Source of the DNA: Serilophus lunatus
Taxonomy: Eukaryota > Chordata > Aves > Passeriformes > Eurylaimidae
DNA length: 64,000 nucleotides
Direction of reading: 5' to 3'
Assembly: GCA_013399895.1 (NCBI GenBank)
Contig: VXBA01010948.1
Coordinates: 313,483 to 377,482 of the forward strand
Shown here: positions 1-11,029 of the stretch, piece by piece
How the letters are laid out: each line of letters starts with the position of its first letter
Numbering within the stretch: position 1 is the stretch's first letter
Program-made: the position numbers and the translations under genes
Notes under the pieces: model-generated
What the model was told of the DNA's origin: nothing
Databases searched by the model: none
What the model saw: the letters and a program-made list of their open reading frames with translations, nothing else

Positions 1-25
1 CCCCCCCCCCCCCCCCCCCCCCCCC
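1..25. repeat. Poly-C homopolymer run
   Basis: The window opens inside an uninterrupted run of 25 C, followed by a short GC-rich tail. The true length is unknown because the run starts at the window edge. On the minus strand it is a poly-G tract able to form quadruplex structures, and such runs are often misread or flank assembly gaps. Confidence 0.95.
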
Positions 26-219
26 GCCGCTACATACTTGAATTCGTCTGACTAGCAGTAGCAGTATTAAACTGAGCAGCTTCTCTTCATTACAGTAAAT
101 GCTACTGTTAAGTAATAAAATGTAAGGCTACTTCATTGGACCATGCAGAAGTGATTTACACAGGGTTATAATGGCACAGTCAGAGTGGAAGTGTGAATCT
201 GCACACAGAACCAGCCCCT

Positions 220-800
220 AAGAGCACCATGGGCAGGACATGCAAACATCTCCCAGGTGGCTGGCATCAGACAAAACTGGTGAGCAAGATTCACAGAGAG
301 AAACTGCACTGGCACCACAAGCTAGAAGCTGCCAGAAGGAAGCAGTGAGTGCTGGCAGTGGATGACTCTCTGCTGAGAGACACCGAGGCATCATCTGCCG
401 GCCTGATAGATGGTGAAGGGAAGGTTGCTGCTTGACAGGAGCCAAGATCTGGTATGCCACAGAGAGACAATCACAACTGTTTAAAACAGACTACTATTCC
501 CTATTTCTTACTCCATGTGGTCACCAAAGACATAGTTAAGCAAAACCTGTGCAAGATCATGCAGCATTTCAGATCTCGGGGGCTCAAGTAAAAGGGACAG
601 GGGACCAAGTGATCTCTTCTATGCTGCCAGTCCAAGGTAGAGGTGAAGGCAGAAGCTCATGCATCATCAAGAACAAAACATGGCTTTGTGGCTCGTATTG
701 ACACCAAGGCTTTGGTTTCTATGCTTGTAAGAAGCAGGGGATCTTTGGTAGCAGATTGATTCACTTAGCAAATTGTGCTTTAAACTTGAGGAACATGATC
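220..800 (+). pseudogene. CR1 ORF1 esterase-domain relic
   Basis: This is a decayed coding relic of the SGNH-type esterase domain that CR1 elements carry in ORF1. Three of the family's sequence blocks are recognisable. Block I (GDSLL in intact copies) reads DDSLL at 361-375. ICRPD at 393-407 follows in a different frame, which marks a 1-nt frameshift. The block III area (HVGSND in intact copies) reads HVVTKD at 514-531, so the oxyanion Asn is lost. Block V (DGIHL) survives as a GAT codon at 754-756 and IHL at 759-767, with another indel between them. Several stops interrupt every frame. In live elements the domain is thought to act on lipid or ester substrates during retrotransposition. Here it cannot be functional. 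The assignment rests on motif order and spacing remembered from the CR1 family. Confidence 0.65.
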
Positions 801-911
801 TACAATTGCAATGCGTGTATATCCGTAAGTTCTTGCCTTTTCAAAGGCAAGAATATCCATAGGTGCAACAAACTGGAGGAACTGCAACTCAGTGACCAGC
901 CTGAGAGTTAG

Positions 912-1055
912 GATGCCACAGGAATTACAGAAACTTGGCGTCAAAATTCACACGTCTAGAAGACCACAGTGGATGGCTACAAACTCTTCCAGAAAGACAG
1001 AAAGAGAACAGAAAATGGAGTTACACTTTCTGTAAAAGAGAAATTTGAAGTAAGC
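912..1055 (+). pseudogene. CR1 ORF2 endonuclease-domain relic
   Basis: This is a fragment of the APE-type endonuclease domain at the N terminus of CR1 ORF2. In one plus-strand frame the residues ITETW (924-938) are followed by a TAG stop (957-959), then DGYKLF (972-989), and from 1017 the residues GVTLSVKEKFE. Intact CR1 copies show ITETW or ISETW, then DGYRLF, then a basic stretch and GVALYV in the same order and at similar distances. The Glu of the ETW motif is the conserved catalytic-site Glu of these endonucleases. The fragment stops just after the GV block, and the next recognisable CR1 sequence is from the far 3' region. Confidence 0.7.
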
Positions 1056-1205
1056 CATGGAGCACCATCTCCTGTTCTGGTCCTCATAGTTAAAAAAAGA
1101 AATGGACAGACTGGAGAAGGTCCACAGGAGGTCCATGAAGATGACCAAAGGGCTCAAGAACTTGCCCCATGAGGAAAGACTAAAGGAATTAGGTCTTTCC
1201 TATAT

Positions 1206-3529
1206 GCATCAATGGGAAAGTGCTGCCAGGCTGGACCCATGACTGCAACATCCATTTTGACAAAATACTGTGACATGTAGGTAAAGGCTTCATGTAGGAT
1301 TTGGATACTGACACTCCTACTGTAATGGAAGGTGAACTTGAAAAAGAAATGGCATTCTAAAAAACCATATCAATACTCCTAAGTGGAACATCATTGTTCT
1401 TTAATGTCAGAATGATACTTAAAAGCCTCTTTGACCATAACTTGGATAGTGCTTTAGTCACAACATTGAGTTAACTTGTTAGGACATTTTCAGGTACATA
1501 CAACCAAGTACCATTCACATACACTGAAAGACCTCTTAATTGTGAATAAAAATTTTATTTTTCAAAACTGTGGATTCAGTAGAAGAGTGGATTCATGGTT
1601 TGTAATGAAATTAGAATGTAAATTGTCATCCTTTTCCAATAGCACTCAGGAAACTACTGTAAAAAAGCACAATGAAATGGTATTTCATTCAATACACCAA
1701 ACTGCCCCCTCAAGCAAGGCCTTGCAATGACGCCAAAGGAAGATGCATGTCCCATCTAGTCTTTATGTAGCAAGCAAAATTATATGAGCTGTGTATAGCT
1801 TAAAAGCTGTGCACATCCTACATATAATAGGAAGTTTGATTCATTGTAGGTGCCCAGGAAAAATATTTGGTAGTTCAAAAGACACATTCTGCCTCTATGC
1901 TTTTGTCCCTGTCACACCATAGCTGTATGTCTAGTAAGGAAGAGAGGGGATAGATGAGAAAGTACCACCAAGACACTCCCCTGAGGGCCATAACTGAAGC
2001 AAGGGCAGATCTCCTTTCACATTCTTTCCGACAGCCCCTGCTTGTGATACCTGCTAAGAATTCCATAAGCAGTGGGGAACATGGTATCTACCCCTTCTGA
2101 AAGGATTAGAGGAAAATAGGATTGTGTGGATTGCACCTGGTCTGGCTGGGATGCCTGGTAACACTGCTTTATTGGACACAATCAGGCTTCTAAATCCATT
2201 GCTTTTATAAAGCAAGGTCTTGATGTCGCAAAGAGGCATAATTACTTGCACCCTCATCATTGCTCTTTTTCTAAGTAGGACCTTTGAAGATAAATTCCCT
2301 TGCCCATCTCTGGCACATGAAACCTGAATTGCAGGATTAACAAGAAATATCCTATTAATTTCACCTCTGTATGAATCATTCTGAAGTTAAGACTTGTAAG
2401 AGACTACTTAAATGAAAGCTTTATAATCACACATTTAGTATATGGGTTATTGAAGTACAGCTTCTCATTTTGTACAATTTTAAATTATTCCAGGGGTTTT
2501 TTTGAGACACCTGAAATTATTAACAGGATCAAGAACAGGTTTGTGTATGTGGGGAGTGGGGTGGGGGAGTGAATGAGTGGAAATTATTTTAAAGAGGCAC
2601 AAAGCACAGTTAGAAGTATGATCTGTAGTGTTTTATACCAGCACAAATAATGTCCTTTTGTATTTCAGGCACATTTAATTAACTGTGTGTATATAGTACA
2701 AGTGCAGAAATATTAAACCAAAGTGCTGTCTACTGGAAAATTATAATTCAAGAGATTTCCATAGTACTTTAGTTGCAGGAAAAGGTCTCCAAAGCCTCTG
2801 TACTCTTTAGGAGTAGCTGGATAGCTCTTAGCTCTGCTAATGAATGACAGAGGCCTCAGGAGAGTCTAAGTAGCAAATCTGCCTTTGAGACTCCCCTGTG
2901 TTATTTTGCTGGCTCTGCAGAGTTTCCTTCTCCTCCATGGTGGCACAATCTGACAGGACCATCGCATGCCCTTGGTGTTTCCTCTTACATTTCTTATTTT
3001 TGTTTTGATTTTTTTTACCTTCTTCAGCACTTACATGTAGCCTGAGAGCATCCCCAAGATCTGCCTTTTAAAGAAAAAACCTGAGTTTTTTTTAAGGTCA
3101 TGAACACTGATACCACATTATACTACTGCGATAACACATAGGTTAAAGATGCATTTGCTCTGACAAGTGATTGAAAAGCTGCTCTTTCTCTCAGTTAAAC
3201 ATGAACAAATATCTCAGATCATTTGAGTCCTAGTCTCTGACATTTAAACATGTGGGCAGTAGCACAGCTTTAGAGCACTGATACTGAAGACAAGGAGGCT
3301 CTTAGATGAGACAGAACAGTTTTAATACTGCAGAAAGGTCAGTATTGGTTAAAACTGTATGTACCTTATTTGTAAACTCCCTAGGATCTGGGAGACGAGA
3401 CCATGCACCAAGACAGTCTGTGTCTCTTTCCAAACTTCCTAACTCCTATGGATGGAGGAGGGAGTGGAAGATGCTTTTTACAGAAAGGATATTACTCCTT
3501 CTGCATCAAAATTAGAAAATAGGGCAAGA
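1206..3529. other. AT-rich non-coding stretch
   Basis: I see no supportable gene here. Open frames are under 90 codons and resemble no known domain. Local T-rich and G-rich runs occur, for example GGGG-AGT-GGGG-T-GGGGG near 2551-2567, which has only three G tracts. No repeat family was recognised. Confidence 0.6.
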
Positions 3530-4033
3530 ACTCATGGACAGCAGCCCTGCAGAGAAAGACTTGGGGTTCTGGTGGACAAAAAGCTAGACATTAGCCAGTA
3601 GTGTGCAATTGCAGCTGAGGTATCTCTCCTATAGTCTGAGAGAGTCAGTTATTCATCCAGAGGCAGCTTTTTGGAGAAGAGAAGGCTGCCTGAAGACCTT
3701 AGAGCACCTAAAGGGGGCCTACAAGAAAGCTTTTAAAAAGGCATGGAGTGACAGGAAAAGGGGTAATGGCTTTAAACTGGAAGGGGACAAGTTTAGGTTA
3801 GATATTAGCATGAAATTCTTCACTTTGAGCATGGTGACACACTGGAACATGTTGCCCAGAGAAGCTGTGGCTGTGGATGCCCCTTCCCTGGAAGTGTTCA
3901 AGGCCAGGCTGGATGGGATGGGTCCCCAGGAAACCTGACCTGGTGGATGGCATCTCTGGCATGGTGGCAGGGCGTTGGAACTAGTTGACCTTTAATGTCC
4001 CTTCCAGCCCAAACCATTATGTGATTCTATAAT
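3530..4033 (+). mobile_element. CR1 LINE 3' end with internal deletion
   Basis: The segment starts in the last part of CR1 ORF2 ('gacagcagccctgcagaga', then 'ggttctggtggacaaaaag') and runs through the conserved 3' region ('ctggaacatgttgcccaga', 'ttcaaggccaggctggatgg', 'cccttccagcccaaaccatt'). It ends in the diagnostic 'gattctat' tail near 4021-4032. Between about 3620 and 3670 the sequence jumps from the end-of-ORF2 part to the 'ggagaagagaaggctgc' part, so some 250-300 bases of the standard element are missing. The open frame that happens to run from 3603 to 3938 lies in normally non-coding 3' sequence and is not a gene. Confidence 0.9.
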
Positions 4034-4515
4034 GCAGGGTTTGTATACTTTTTATTTTATGTGTTCTGATATGGATAGTAGAGACTCACACAAGTGAGCA
4101 TAAGTGTTTTTCATGCTGGTGGAAAATTGGAGTAGAAAAAGAGTTACTGTTTTCTACCTGAATTCTCCAAATTGCCCTCAGGGAAGAACAGTCCATATTC
4201 CCAATCCTGCATGGAAGTTAGGGTAGGATGCAGGTTTACAAAAAGGACTCATTGGAAGAGTGAACTTAGACAATTAGCTCTTATTTAAAAGTAAAGTTCA
4301 TTTGGGCTTATATCCTCTTAGAAATTTTGCATGATGAAAGGATGGTGATTACAGTCCTGTAGCATGAGAAACTACTCTTGTCCAAACATGAGGTGGCTTA
4401 ATGTTACTCACTACCAGCTGTTCAGGCTGCTGCCAAAGGACAGGTTTTGTCAGCAGTGGAGGTTTTAGGCTGAATTCTGCCTGAACACTCTTGTCTCACT
4501 GCATGCACAGGAGGA
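4034..4515. other. Spacer between two CR1 copies
   Basis: About 480 bases separate the two CR1 copies. I see no open frame or repeat worth naming in it. Confidence 0.5.
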
Positions 4516-4925
4516 TGGTATCTATTCATGAAAGGACTAGAGTTCAAGTCTTATGAGGAGTGGCTGAGGGGTTGTTTAGCTGGGGTTGCTTAGCCTGGAG
4601 AAAAAGAAGCTCAGGGACTCTCGACAATTGCCTGAAATGAGGGTTTAGCCAGGTAAAGGGTCAATCTCTTCTCCCAAGTAACAAGTTGAGAGGAAATGGC
4701 CTCAGTTTGTGCCTGATTGGATTAGATTAGATTGGATATTAGGAAAAATTTCATCACTGAAAGGGTGACCAGGTATTGGAACAGGCTGGCCAGGGAAGCG
4801 GTTGTGACCATCCATGGAAATGATCAAACAATGTGTGGATGTGGCACTTGTGGACATGGTTTTGTAGTCAACAAGGTGGTCTTAGAGGTCTTTTCCAACT
4901 GTAACCATTCTATTCCCTGTTGCTT
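4516..4925 (+). mobile_element. CR1 LINE 3' end, second subfamily
   Basis: The segment contains the CR1 landmarks 'cttatgaggagtggctgagg', 'gcttagcctggagaaaaaga', 'ggatattaggaaaaatttca' and 'gtattggaacaggctggcca', and closes with 'gaggtcttttccaactgtaa'. The wording of the 3' part ('gtggatgtggcacttgtgga') differs from the copy at 3.5-4.0 kb, so this is another subfamily rather than a duplicate. It is 5'-truncated, and the terminal 8-bp repeat is worn down to a single 'attctat'. A small duplication of 'gattagatt' lies near 4719-4735. Confidence 0.88.
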
Positions 4926-7900
4926 AAAACTCTTTCAAATAGTGTCATTTCTACCTGTGTTATAACAAGCCTAATTTAATGGTCTAACACAGTTCAAATA
5001 GCTCATTCTAACAAAAGTTTTGGGCAGCACATTGTCAAACCAGTGGCCTTGTTGGGCACTGCCAGCTCCTTTGGTGTGACCTGAATTCACCGAGTATCTG
5101 GCAAACCCAAGATGAAGAAGGTAGACTTCAATGCATGGATCACCATAACAACCTGAGATATTCTGTGTTTAATCTAATATTGTGAACAAGTATTTAAAGA
5201 GATTCAGTGCTTGGTGGCCAGCAACACAACTTCAGATTTTTGGGGGTTTTTTTGTGTCTAGGAACAACAAATAATGTTGTCTGAGAACAAGCACTACTAG
5301 CTCCTCAGGACACACACGGAGATAATATTTTATATTATAGACCATACATCTTCCAAAGGAAATACAGCCACTATTAGAAATTAAGATACACTCCACCAGA
5401 ATCCCAACCTCAAAAACAGTAAGTGGTTTCTCAGTAGATGATAAAAAACAAACAGCTTCAACTTTCAGAAGTGGTAACAAATCTTTCTTCTGGTTTTACA
5501 TGATAGCGTTTCATGAACTTCCTTTGGATTTGTTGAGGGGGTTTTGTTCTCTTGTTTAGTCAATGAAAAGCTTGAAAAATATACTGGCTTTTTCAGATTA
5601 GTCAACACACCAGACATTGCTGGTTTCTCTGGAAAGTTTGTGGTTTTATTCAAATTCATAATGAAATTTAAATGCCACACCTCAGACAGAGTTTTTATCC
5701 TCTTTGTATTCTCTGAAATTTAGAAAAAAAGAAAAGTTTAACAAATGTTTCCTGTGAATTTGGAAATGTAACATATTCAGCTGAAAAACATCTAAATTGG
5801 ATTAATTGGTGGCAGTGGTTTTGGTTCTTCAACAGGATTTCACCTGGTTCTTGTTAGCAGAATGCAGGGAGTTGCAATAAATCAAAAACTTCTTTGCACT
5901 TTGGGTGATCTGGAAGACCATTTCTATGTAACAATGCTGGTATCATTGCCAACTGTTGCCCATCTAATTATTTTTTTAGCAAGCTGTTTTGTGAAGAGGA
6001 GGACAAATGAAATCTGGTCTCTTTTGAATCTGTGTGCTTTCACTGCAGTGATGATGACAGCACACCCAGATACCAGTTGTTCCCAGAACAATGCTCCCAG
6101 CTCCCCATCAGATGTAGCATGAGCCTCTACCACAGTACCCACAAATCCTCCTTGTATTTGCAGTTTCAGTGTTTCCCTCCTGAAAAGGCTTAATAAATGA
6201 CACAGAGAGCCTTCACTGTTCTTTCAAAGCCTCTAACTGCTATACAGGCTCTGATGTTGTGGCAAGTTTTGTGCCCAAAGGCCAGACAGGTCTTGCACCA
6301 CTGAACTCACAAGATAGGATTTTTGTCAGTGGAAAGCATTAATTTGGATCTTTGTCCTTTATCAAGCTGCTAATTCTATGAAACCTGCAGAATCTGGGTT
6401 GGCTCCTTCTCTCAGAGGAGTTCAAAGTGAAGGAAAGATGGAGAAACTGAAGTTTACTAATACTGGACTAATCCTATTGAGAAACACCAATTTTGTTTAC
6501 TTGGGAAACCATGGAAAAAAAATTGAGAGCGAAAACCCAAACATTTGAGGCATTATGGTCACATTTAAAAATGAAACAACTCCTGGAACAACAAGGATGG
6601 TACCCAAAGAAAGGAGAAAAAGCCCTTCATTGTCTCTGCACTGATACTGGAAAGGACTTTCCAACTGGTGAGCTGTGGGAAGCCTCTCTAATGCTATGCA
6701 GAAACTCCAATTTAAGCAGGAGTACAGTCTTAAATTAGGAGGCACGACAATAAATTCATCTGTCATACATCTGCTACCAAAGAACTAATTTTAAGAAATA
6801 TATTGTTAACTTAAATGCTACATGAATCCTTCAAAAGCTATGACTCTGAGTGGATTAGTGAAATGGGAATGCTTTCAGGCTATGCTTAATACGTGTCTTA
6901 TTAATTTAAAGCCTTATGATTGCCTTCCATGTGATTATGACCAAAAGTCAACTTTCATTGTATCTGTCAAAGTTGTTATAAGACTCTTTATGTGGTAGAA
7001 CAATCACTTCTGAAAGCCTGACTTTTTCAGAAGGTAAATACAAGTCTCTTAGTCAGATTACTTGAGCCTTGAGGTCTGGACTCCTTAGGGGCTGCCTCCT
7101 CAAACCCAGCATCTCACATTACATATAAACAAACACACACTTGCATACAAGAACCTCATAGGGTTATGTTTTGTGTTTGCTTCCCAGAAGCAGAAAAATG
7201 TCCAGTATGAGACGAGGAAGATTTGCTGACAGGTTCTCCTTCCTGGGTCCTCCCAAAGTGTCAAGTGGATGGAGAGCATCTGGGTCACTTGGTATTGGGG
7301 AAATCATGACTGGGTTTATTTTTACAGCATAGCAAGCTAATATCCCAGCTGCCTGCAGCCTAGATGGCTATAGGTAGACACCTACAGCACAAAGTCTTAC
7401 TGGGCTACCCCTGGGCGTAGATAATGCTACAAGGACCCTTATGAACTAGCCACAAGCTAGTTATTGTGGAGCCCACCATAGCCATGGCTTAGCCAAGTAA
7501 TGACACAGGCTAGTTCACAATCACTATCTTTCCCACCACCTGGATCAGATAAAACAGTATTAAGTATCTATATATTTATTTATATTTTTACATATATACT
7601 TAGTTATATAAATAAGTGCTACCAGACTATATTTAACATAAACTCAATACCTGACAACTGCTACTAACCTTAAAGATAAAAGTACTCTTTATTTATTGCT
7701 TCCCTTTCTGTAAACCTTTAAACTGCTTACATTTCAAGTGGTTTTGAAAATACAACAGTCTGTATAAGCTCTTTTAAGTATTGAGAAAGGGCCTCCTCTA
7801 GCAGGCCTGGGAAACAATTCAGAAGCACAATATGAAAGAGAGATAGGAAAGGGTCACGATTACAAAGATATCTGATACCTAGCAACAACTACGACAACAA

Positions 7901-9309
7901 CAATTCTTTGAAAACTGTGTGTGGGTATATCTATGACATAGTTTTAAATAGGACTCCAAGGTAGCAAACACCTCAATAAGAAACAAAGTGGAACTGTGAG
8001 AGCTCTTGAGTTTGTATAGCCCTTAGCATAACGGGGCTGAAAATGGTTGTGCTTCTTTTTCACTTAAGAACAAAATATCAGCTCTACTGGCAGACAAAAA
8101 ACACATCCAGCTAACCCAGTTTTCTGTTTTCACTGGTGATAAGCAGCATAGACTGAGAAAAAAAAAACCCCAAACCACAGAAAGAGAGCAAAAGAGAGAG
8201 AAATCTCTCCTCCTCCCATGGTTTTCCACCCTCAAAAGCATGGTAGTTTGGGGGCTCTCCACTCAAAGTACTTTCTGTAACATAGCCTTCCATGTATTTC
8301 ACTTCTTTGGGCTTCTCCAATCTTTGCTTGTAACATTTTAGAAACCCCTACAGCAGTGCCACACTTCAGTCCCTTCTTTTTTCACTATACTCTCATTAGA
8401 ATGTCTCTCATGAGGCAAACTCAGGTGATTGGGTTCAACAGGAGATTGCTGAAAATGGGGGCAGGCTGACATCTGTACAAGCCCACCGAGGCAGTTCAGC
8501 TGCTAGTGCCACTGCAGTCTGTCCTGGCTGTTGGCTGCAGGGAATGCATTTTTCTGACATTTTGGTTAGCACAAATGCCTCAGTTTGGACACGTGCTGGG
8601 GCTGGTTCCTCAGAAAGTGGTAAGACATCTTTGGAAAACAAATGATTGAGCAATATCTCAAATGAGTAACTGAACTGCAACTAGGCATTTCCAAAGATCT
8701 CTGCCAAAATGTGCAGTTAGTACACACATGATGCAGAAAGTATTTGACTTACGTGCTCAGCCCATACTAACATTTTGATCCCCGTGCACTCTTTCTTCTC
8801 CAAGAAAGATGTTTGGCTCTCAGTCAGTTGGAGCAAGTCCAATAAAAAGACCAAGCCTCAATAACCAGGAAACTCTTTCAGTAGAGAGAGGGTGGGTGGT
8901 CTCCCTCGACTTTCTTCTTCCCTTTCTCTACTTCATCTCTGTTGGTGTGAAGGCATATGTGTGGTGTGGAGGGGTGCTGAGTGTATGGGATAAGTCATTT
9001 TCTTTCCTCACTGAGCCTTGTAACATACAGACTTCAGTCACAGAGAAATAAAACAGACCTTTGCATTGAAAATGGCCTGGGAACCAACCAGCCTAAGCAA
9101 AACCACACAAATCATCTGGATACACAGAGCCCATTGCACAGAAACGTATTTCTTGAAGTTCCAGGTTCCTTACTGACTCACTCACATTGATGCTCATCAG
9201 CAATTGACGTTGAGAGTTTCACTGTAAGCCTCTGTCTTGGAAAAAAAAAATAAATTGTTTGTAAAGGCAATTGAATTCAGGCTCAGCTTTGTTTTCCTCT
9301 CTAATACAT
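4926..9309. other. AT-rich non-coding stretch
   Basis: I see no gene. Open frames reach about 89 codons with no recognisable domain. There is a very AT-rich patch at 7557-7612 made of TATA/TTTA words, an A-run at 8158-8167 and an A-run at 9241-9250. No transposon family was recognised. Confidence 0.55.
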
Positions 9310-9545
9310 CTTTCTGTTACATTAATTGATTTTCACTTTTCAGCGCACTCTGAACGTTTACAAACCGCTGGGTCCCAGATGGACCCGGCGCGACTCAATA
9401 GCGATTTGCCACCATGGGCACTAGAGGGCAGCCCCGATCCTGACAACTCAAAATCCCTTGTGTGTCCTCTGGGAGTGCTGCTTCCCACGCACCAAACCAA
9501 GCCCAAAGGAAAGGCCTGAGATCTCAGTTTACCTGAGGTGGCGGA
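9310..9545 (+). promoter_or_regulatory. GC-rich patch, candidate regulatory element
   Basis: A patch clearly richer in G+C than its flanks, with several CpG-containing words ('ggacccggcgcgactc' near 9382-9397, 'gtggcggaac' near 9539). It contains the CTCF-type motif described separately. A good 3' splice-site look-alike ('ttttcag' near 9338-9344) precedes it. The open frame over 9271-9519 has no known domain and starts outside the patch. A conserved non-coding element or insulator is the simplest reading, and a short exon of a non-coding RNA is an alternative. Confidence 0.3.
9418..9433 (+). promoter_or_regulatory. Candidate CTCF binding site
   Basis: The sequence GCACTAGAGGGCAGCC fits the vertebrate CTCF core (CCASYAGRKGGCRS) at every position except the first. 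It lies in the GC-rich patch at 9310-9545. Motif orientation is plus. Occupancy cannot be read from the sequence. Confidence 0.5.
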
Positions 9546-10018
9546 ACAAAGCCCTGTTTGTTTCCTTCTGGGTAGTCAAATCCTGGTTTTAGTACTTTCT
9601 TCTGTCTGTGTATTTGTAATTTCATTAAATGACATTACAAATTAATTATTATTGTTAACACTGGGAAAATATTTAGATGAAAATTCAGATTATCCAGTCT
9701 GCTTATCTAGGTAATGGAATAAAAAAAGAATAAACATGGTAAAAGTGCTAGAGGATAAACTGCTTTCGGTGAAACTGAATTCAGCATTTAATGAAGCTTG
9801 AGATTTCTGCAAGTATGTCAAAAAGAGTCCTTTAGTTACAAGGTACACTGTAAATTTACAATTTAACAAAGAAAAGAGAAGTCAATCAATGCACAAGAAC
9901 AACTTTCATATATGAACAATAGGATTAAAAGAAAATAATTTCTCTGAAAATAAACCAAAACACATTCATCTGTTCTATCTTTCTGACCCAGTGATCCAGG
10001 AAATAATCAGCCTGACCG
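9546..10018. other. AT-rich non-coding spacer
   Basis: No open frame, repeat family or RNA signal was recognised between the GC-rich patch and the LTR. Confidence 0.5.
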
Positions 10019-10279
10019 TGCTGGTTTTGGCTGGAGTAAAGTTAATTTTCTTCATAACAGCTAATGTGAAGCTCTGTTGGATTCATGCTGGAAATGGTGT
10101 GATAACCACAGGGATACTTTAGTTGTTGCTGAGCTGCACTTATACAGGGCCAACCCTTTTCTGCTTCTTGTATGGCCCTGCCAATGAGCAGGCTGTGGGT
10201 GTATAAGGAGTTTGGAGGTTGGGACAGGTGACCTCAACTGACCAAAGGAATATCCCAGACCATGAGGAATCATGCTTAG

Positions 10280-10286
10280 TATAAAA
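10280..10286 (+). promoter_or_regulatory. LTR TATA box
   Basis: TATAAAA sits at the expected U3 position of the ERVL-type LTR, just downstream of 'atgaggaatcatgcttag'. Transcription would be expected to start roughly 25-30 bases further on. Whether this promoter is active is unknown. Confidence 0.55.
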
Positions 10287-10468
10287 AGCTGGGGGAAGAA
10301 GGAAGAGGAGGAACATGTTGGGAGTGATGGTGTGTGACTTCCCAAATCACTGTTAAGAACAGTGTGGTCCTGCTCTCCTGGGGGTGGGTTGAACACCTGC
10401 CTGCCCAAGGGAAGTGATGAATGAGTTGTTGTTTTGCTTTGCTTGTTTGCATGGCTTTTGCATTCCCT

Positions 10469-10474
10469 ATTAAA
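10469..10474 (+). terminator. LTR poly(A) signal ATTAAA
   Basis: ATTAAA falls in the R region of the LTR, about 190 bases after the TATA box and before the U5-like segment, as is usual for this LTR type. Confidence 0.45.
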
Positions 10475-10601
10475 ATGTCTGTATCTCAAGCCATGAGTTT
10501 TCCCACTTTAACCCCTCTGATTCTGCTCCCTGTCATGCTGGTGGGGGAAAAAGTGCGCAGCTCTGTGGGACTTAGTTGCTGGCTGGGGTTAAATGATGTA
10601 A

Positions 10602-11029
10602 CTGTCCCAGCTTTGCTTGTTTGCTCAGAGCTACTTCTCTGTATTCCAGCACGAAATGCTCCTGTGAGAAGTGAGATCAGTAGCCCAGTGCAGCACACTG
10701 CAGTGAAGGAAAGAGTATGTTGTCACGGGTCAGTGACTGGCTTTTATTTTTGGAAATCAATACTGCCAAGAAGCTACATGTTTTATTCCACTGCTGCACA
10801 ATAAACAAAGCCTTAGACTAGAACAACACCACCATAAAATACTAATGTAACCTCTAATGTAGTGTGAGAAGGGCAGCAATGCCTGGAGTGAGGTGTGATG
10901 AGGATGCTGCACCTTTTCTTGCTCCACACATCCGTAACTGCCTCATTGCTGCCTTTGCCTCTGCACAGGTCAGTGGCCAGGTGACGTTTCCCTTCACTTG
11001 CCCCACATCTCAAGAGGATCTGAGCAAAT
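10602..11029. other. Non-coding spacer
   Basis: No repeat or domain was recognised between the LTR and the next CR1. The open frames here are short and share no known features. Confidence 0.5.

Larger units (their letters stand above)
130..1205 (+). mobile_element. Old CR1 LINE, internally deleted mosaic
   Basis: Three parts of a CR1 non-LTR retrotransposon can be read in order on the plus strand. First is the C-terminal esterase part of ORF1 (about 220-800), then the start of the ORF2 endonuclease domain (about 912-1055), then part of the 3' region (about 1083-1201), seen in the stretch reading 'gaagatgaccaaagggctc' then 'atgaggaaagactaaagga'. The rest of ORF2, including the whole reverse transcriptase, is missing between 1055 and 1083, and the 3' tail is absent. 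The order fits one element that lost roughly 2-3 kb internally, although two independent fragments cannot be excluded. Stops and frameshifts show that it is long dead. Exact ends are uncertain. Confidence 0.7.
10019..10601 (+). mobile_element. ERVL-type solo LTR
   Basis: The block matches an avian ERVL (class III) LTR in order. It has a 5' part reading 'ggttttggctgg' then 'gttaattttcttc', a central 'tagttgttgctgag' (10111-10124), a U3 end with 'ggaatatcccagaccatgag' followed by a TATA box, a poly(A) signal ATTAAA, and a 3' part 'cttagttgctggctggggtt'. No internal retroviral sequence lies on either side, so it is a solo LTR. I could not find a convincing 5-bp target duplication, so the exact ends are uncertain by a few bases. 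The open frame on the minus strand over 10061-10489 lies wholly within the LTR and is not a gene. Family assignment is from memory of avian LTR consensus sequences. Confidence 0.8.

Noticed and set aside
2549..2570. G-rich stretch as a possible G-quadruplex
   Set aside because: Only three tracts of three or more G are present. A standard motif needs four.
3603..3938. 111-codon open frame on the plus strand
   Set aside because: It lies within the normally non-coding 3' region of a CR1 element. Its openness reflects the repeat, not a gene.
10061..10489. 142-codon minus-strand frame
   Set aside because: It is wholly inside the ERVL-type LTR and runs antisense to it. No domain.
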